A stretch of DNA of 64,000 nt from Littorina saxatilis (Eukaryota > Mollusca > Gastropoda > Littorinimorpha > Littorinidae), in contig NC_090246.1 in NCBI RefSeq assembly GCF_037325665.1, forward strand, positions 55,332,511 to 55,396,510. The letters run 5' to 3'. The notes beneath the pieces were generated by a model. That model ran no database searches and was not told the DNA's origin. It saw only the letters and a list, made by a program, of their open reading frames with translations. Positions 62,150 through 64,000 of the stretch are shown piece by piece. The position numbers and the translations under genes were made by a program. Every line of letters begins with the position of its first letter. Position 1 is the first letter of the stretch.

Positions 62150-62866
62150 GTGTTTGCAAGCTCCTCGGGAACGAAATAATACAAGAAGGGTTTGAGAAGG
62201 AGTGTGTGAATAAGAGAGACACACAATTAAAAAAAAAATACTAAGGAAGCGATATCTGTGGATATTTATCTGTGAAACACCCATTCTAAATTGAGCGATG
62301 ACATTTCTGTACACATTTTTCCATAAAATGTCCACATAACGTTCTTTTTCAAAACAGGCTTTATATTTTCCATACAGTGATAGGCGCTCACTCGAGTCCA
62401 AATGATTACGCCAATCATGACAGAAGGAACTGCAGAGCCTCTCCTTCCGTTCTGAAAAAAACACCCTCTCGTTTCCACATCCAAACATCCAAACTTGGTA
62501 AAATCCATTTTCACACAAAACTGCCTTTACATGCGTTACCCATGTGATACCACCTTTTTCGTGGAGGTTGAACAACATTTTGTATGCCTTCTTTGAATAA
62601 AAAATTGTCTGGCTGTCTCAATAACCGTAACCAATATTTAATCAACCTTGTGACTGTTGTCACCCAAAGAGGATACCTACCCAATTCACCATACACAACA
62701 TCATTGGGAGTTTTATCTACTACGTGCAGAAACCGTTTACATGCAAATAAATGAACACGTTCCAATTGGTCATACTTTTCATAACCCCACATTTCGGCTC
62801 CATATGATAATATTTGCAATATTTGCGCATCAAATAACTTAAAAAATACATCAAATGAGTTACAAC
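62150..62866 (-). mobile_element. LINE C-terminal fragment, relative of 30580-32748
   Basis: Two overlapping minus-strand frames carry LSYGAEMWGYEKYDQLERVH, TPNDVVYGELGRYPL and then MFNLHEKGG-like and AQFRMGVSQINIHRYR. This is the post-RT region of the same lineage as the intron 2 LINE (compare YGCEVWGF and FGELGRYPL). A frame shift between them marks it as decayed. It is cut by the GA microsatellite at 62869. Confidence 0.8.

Positions 62867-62868
<2 letters not shown>

Positions 62869-62954
<86 letters not shown>
62869..62954. repeat. (GA)n microsatellite
   Basis: About 85 bp of perfect GA dinucleotides. Confidence 0.95.
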
Positions 62955-62957
<3 letters not shown>

Positions 62958-63430
62958 AATTTGCGGGCTGGTCGACTGACTGACTGATTGATCTTTGATA
63001 CATATGGACAGAGGATTTAGTCACAACTTCCTGTCCGTTCTGCATCTCAAGCACATAACACATATTACAATGCGTCAGTTTTTAACAAAAGACATTAAGA
63101 ATTAAAACCGCAAGTTGATAATTCTGTCTTGTGGTGATCACCATACTTTTGATATTGTTGTGTGAATTATCATGGAGTTTGTTTTACACCAGTCAAAGAC
63201 CTCATAACATGGTGCCACTAGATGTGTATAGAAACGCGTCAGCAACAACAATGCTGTTAATTAAGTCACAATCAGATACATGTAAAGGCAGATCATAAGT
63301 GGTAATAGAGGAAAGAATGGGTTCTAACATAACATGTTTTTGAGGAATGTCAGTCATTTATGAAGACTTTTTGCTGTCTTTCGGAAAGATGCGACACGTT
63401 GAAGAATTTGCTACATATAGTGATGACCGT
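62955..63430. other. unannotated sequence
   Basis: AT-rich, with no gene or repeat recognised. Confidence 0.45.
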
Positions 63431-64000
63431 TTTAAGCAAAGCGTTGTGTTGTGTATGGTTGTGTACGGTTGTGTTGTGTTGTGTACGACTGTGTTGTGTA
63501 TGGTTGTGCTACGTTGTGCATGGTTGTGTTGTGTTGTGATGTCTATGGTGGTGCTGTGTTGTGTGCGGCTGTGTTGTGTTGCGCTGTGGTGTGGTGTGGT
63601 GTGTTGTGTTGCGCTGTGGTGTGTTGCGCTGTGGTGTGGTGTGTTGTGTTGTGTTGTGGTGTGGTGTGGTGTGGTGTGGTGTGGTGTTGTGTTGTGGTGT
63701 GCTGTGCTGTGCGGTTGGTGTGTTGGGTTGGGTTGGGCTATGGTTGTGTGTGATTTTGTTCTATTGTGCTGTGTTGTGTTGTGTTGCGTCGTGCCGTGTT
63801 GTGTTGTGTTGTGTTGTGGTGTGTATAGTTGTGTTTTGCTGTGTTGAGGTGTGCATGGTTAAGTTACATTGTGTTGTGGTGTACATGGTTGTGTTGTGTT
63901 GTGTTGTGGTGTGCATGGTTGTGTGGTGGTGTGCATGCTTGTGTTGGGTTGTATTGTGGTGTGCATGCTTGTGTTGGGTTGTATTGTGGTGTGCATGGTT
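63431..64000 (+). repeat. degenerate GTTGT/GGTGT minisatellite running off the right edge
   Basis: The tract is almost entirely G and T, made of GTTGTGTTGTG units with higher-order GTGTGCATGGTT repeats after 63840. The last two ~43-bp units (GTGCATGCTTGTGTTGGGTT) are near identical. The Cys/Val-rich open frames are its products and are not genes. Confidence 0.9.

Noticed and set aside
63347-63847. 166-codon Cys/Val-rich frame at the right end
   Set aside because: It is a product of the GTTGT-type minisatellite, and overlapping frames are equally open.

Overview
The window is metazoan nuclear DNA, most likely from a marine gastropod mollusc. The reasons are split genes with GT/AG introns, very long CA/GT and GA microsatellites, tRNA-derived SINEs with (GAA)n or (AAT)n tails, several non-LTR retrotransposon lineages, and a dispersed ~0.9 kb repeat that I associate with littorinid-like snails. 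The species assignment is inference. No prokaryotic gene organisation, CRISPR array or rRNA was seen.

Host genes. Two divergently oriented SLC22-type (organic cation/anion transporter-like, major facilitator superfamily) genes frame the left two thirds. The minus-strand copy shows only its first two coding exons (3350-3492 and 343-607) and runs off the left edge. The plus-strand copy is complete: ten exons from 29499 to 45428 keep one reading frame and give a predicted 587-residue protein. Exon 2 of the two genes is nearly identical for about 163 bp and then abruptly diverges, which suggests gene conversion. A possible first coding exon of an AT-hook protein lies at 61083-61307. A gene of a multi-copy invertebrate family with a CXC (tesmin/TSO1-like) cysteine cluster lies at 50578-53830 and is split by an LTR-bearing miniature element.

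Repeats. 3.5-29.5 kb lies between the two transporters and is almost wholly mobile DNA. It holds a foldback element rich in TTCGCAA (5.9-7.6 kb), SINEs, long-TIR MITEs, a jockey/CR1-like LINE fragment (16.1-17.4 kb), a head-to-tail array of the ~0.9 kb palindrome-ended repeat (17.7-22.4 kb), and a decayed Helitron replicase (26.4-28.65 kb). The transporter introns carry a 5'-truncated LINE (30.6-32.7 kb), a nested SINE plus PIF/Harbinger-like element (34.8-36.1 kb), and a second repeat array (39.7-42.8 kb). The 46-64 kb region has an L1/Tx1-like LINE, the CXC gene, a second and differently interrupted copy of the 17.2-20.6 kb block (54.4-60.5 kb), and a GTTGT-type low-complexity tract at the right end.

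Main points of interest: the exon-2 conversion tract; the palindrome-ended repeat, whose layout resembles Helentron-associated (DINE-1-like) elements; a duplicated block whose two copies received different transposons, including a Helitron with a recoverable empty site and a 2.6 kb TA-flanked element only 15 bp away; and a three-LTR miniature retroelement inside a coding region. All calls rest on reading the sequence and on family knowledge. No database search was possible.
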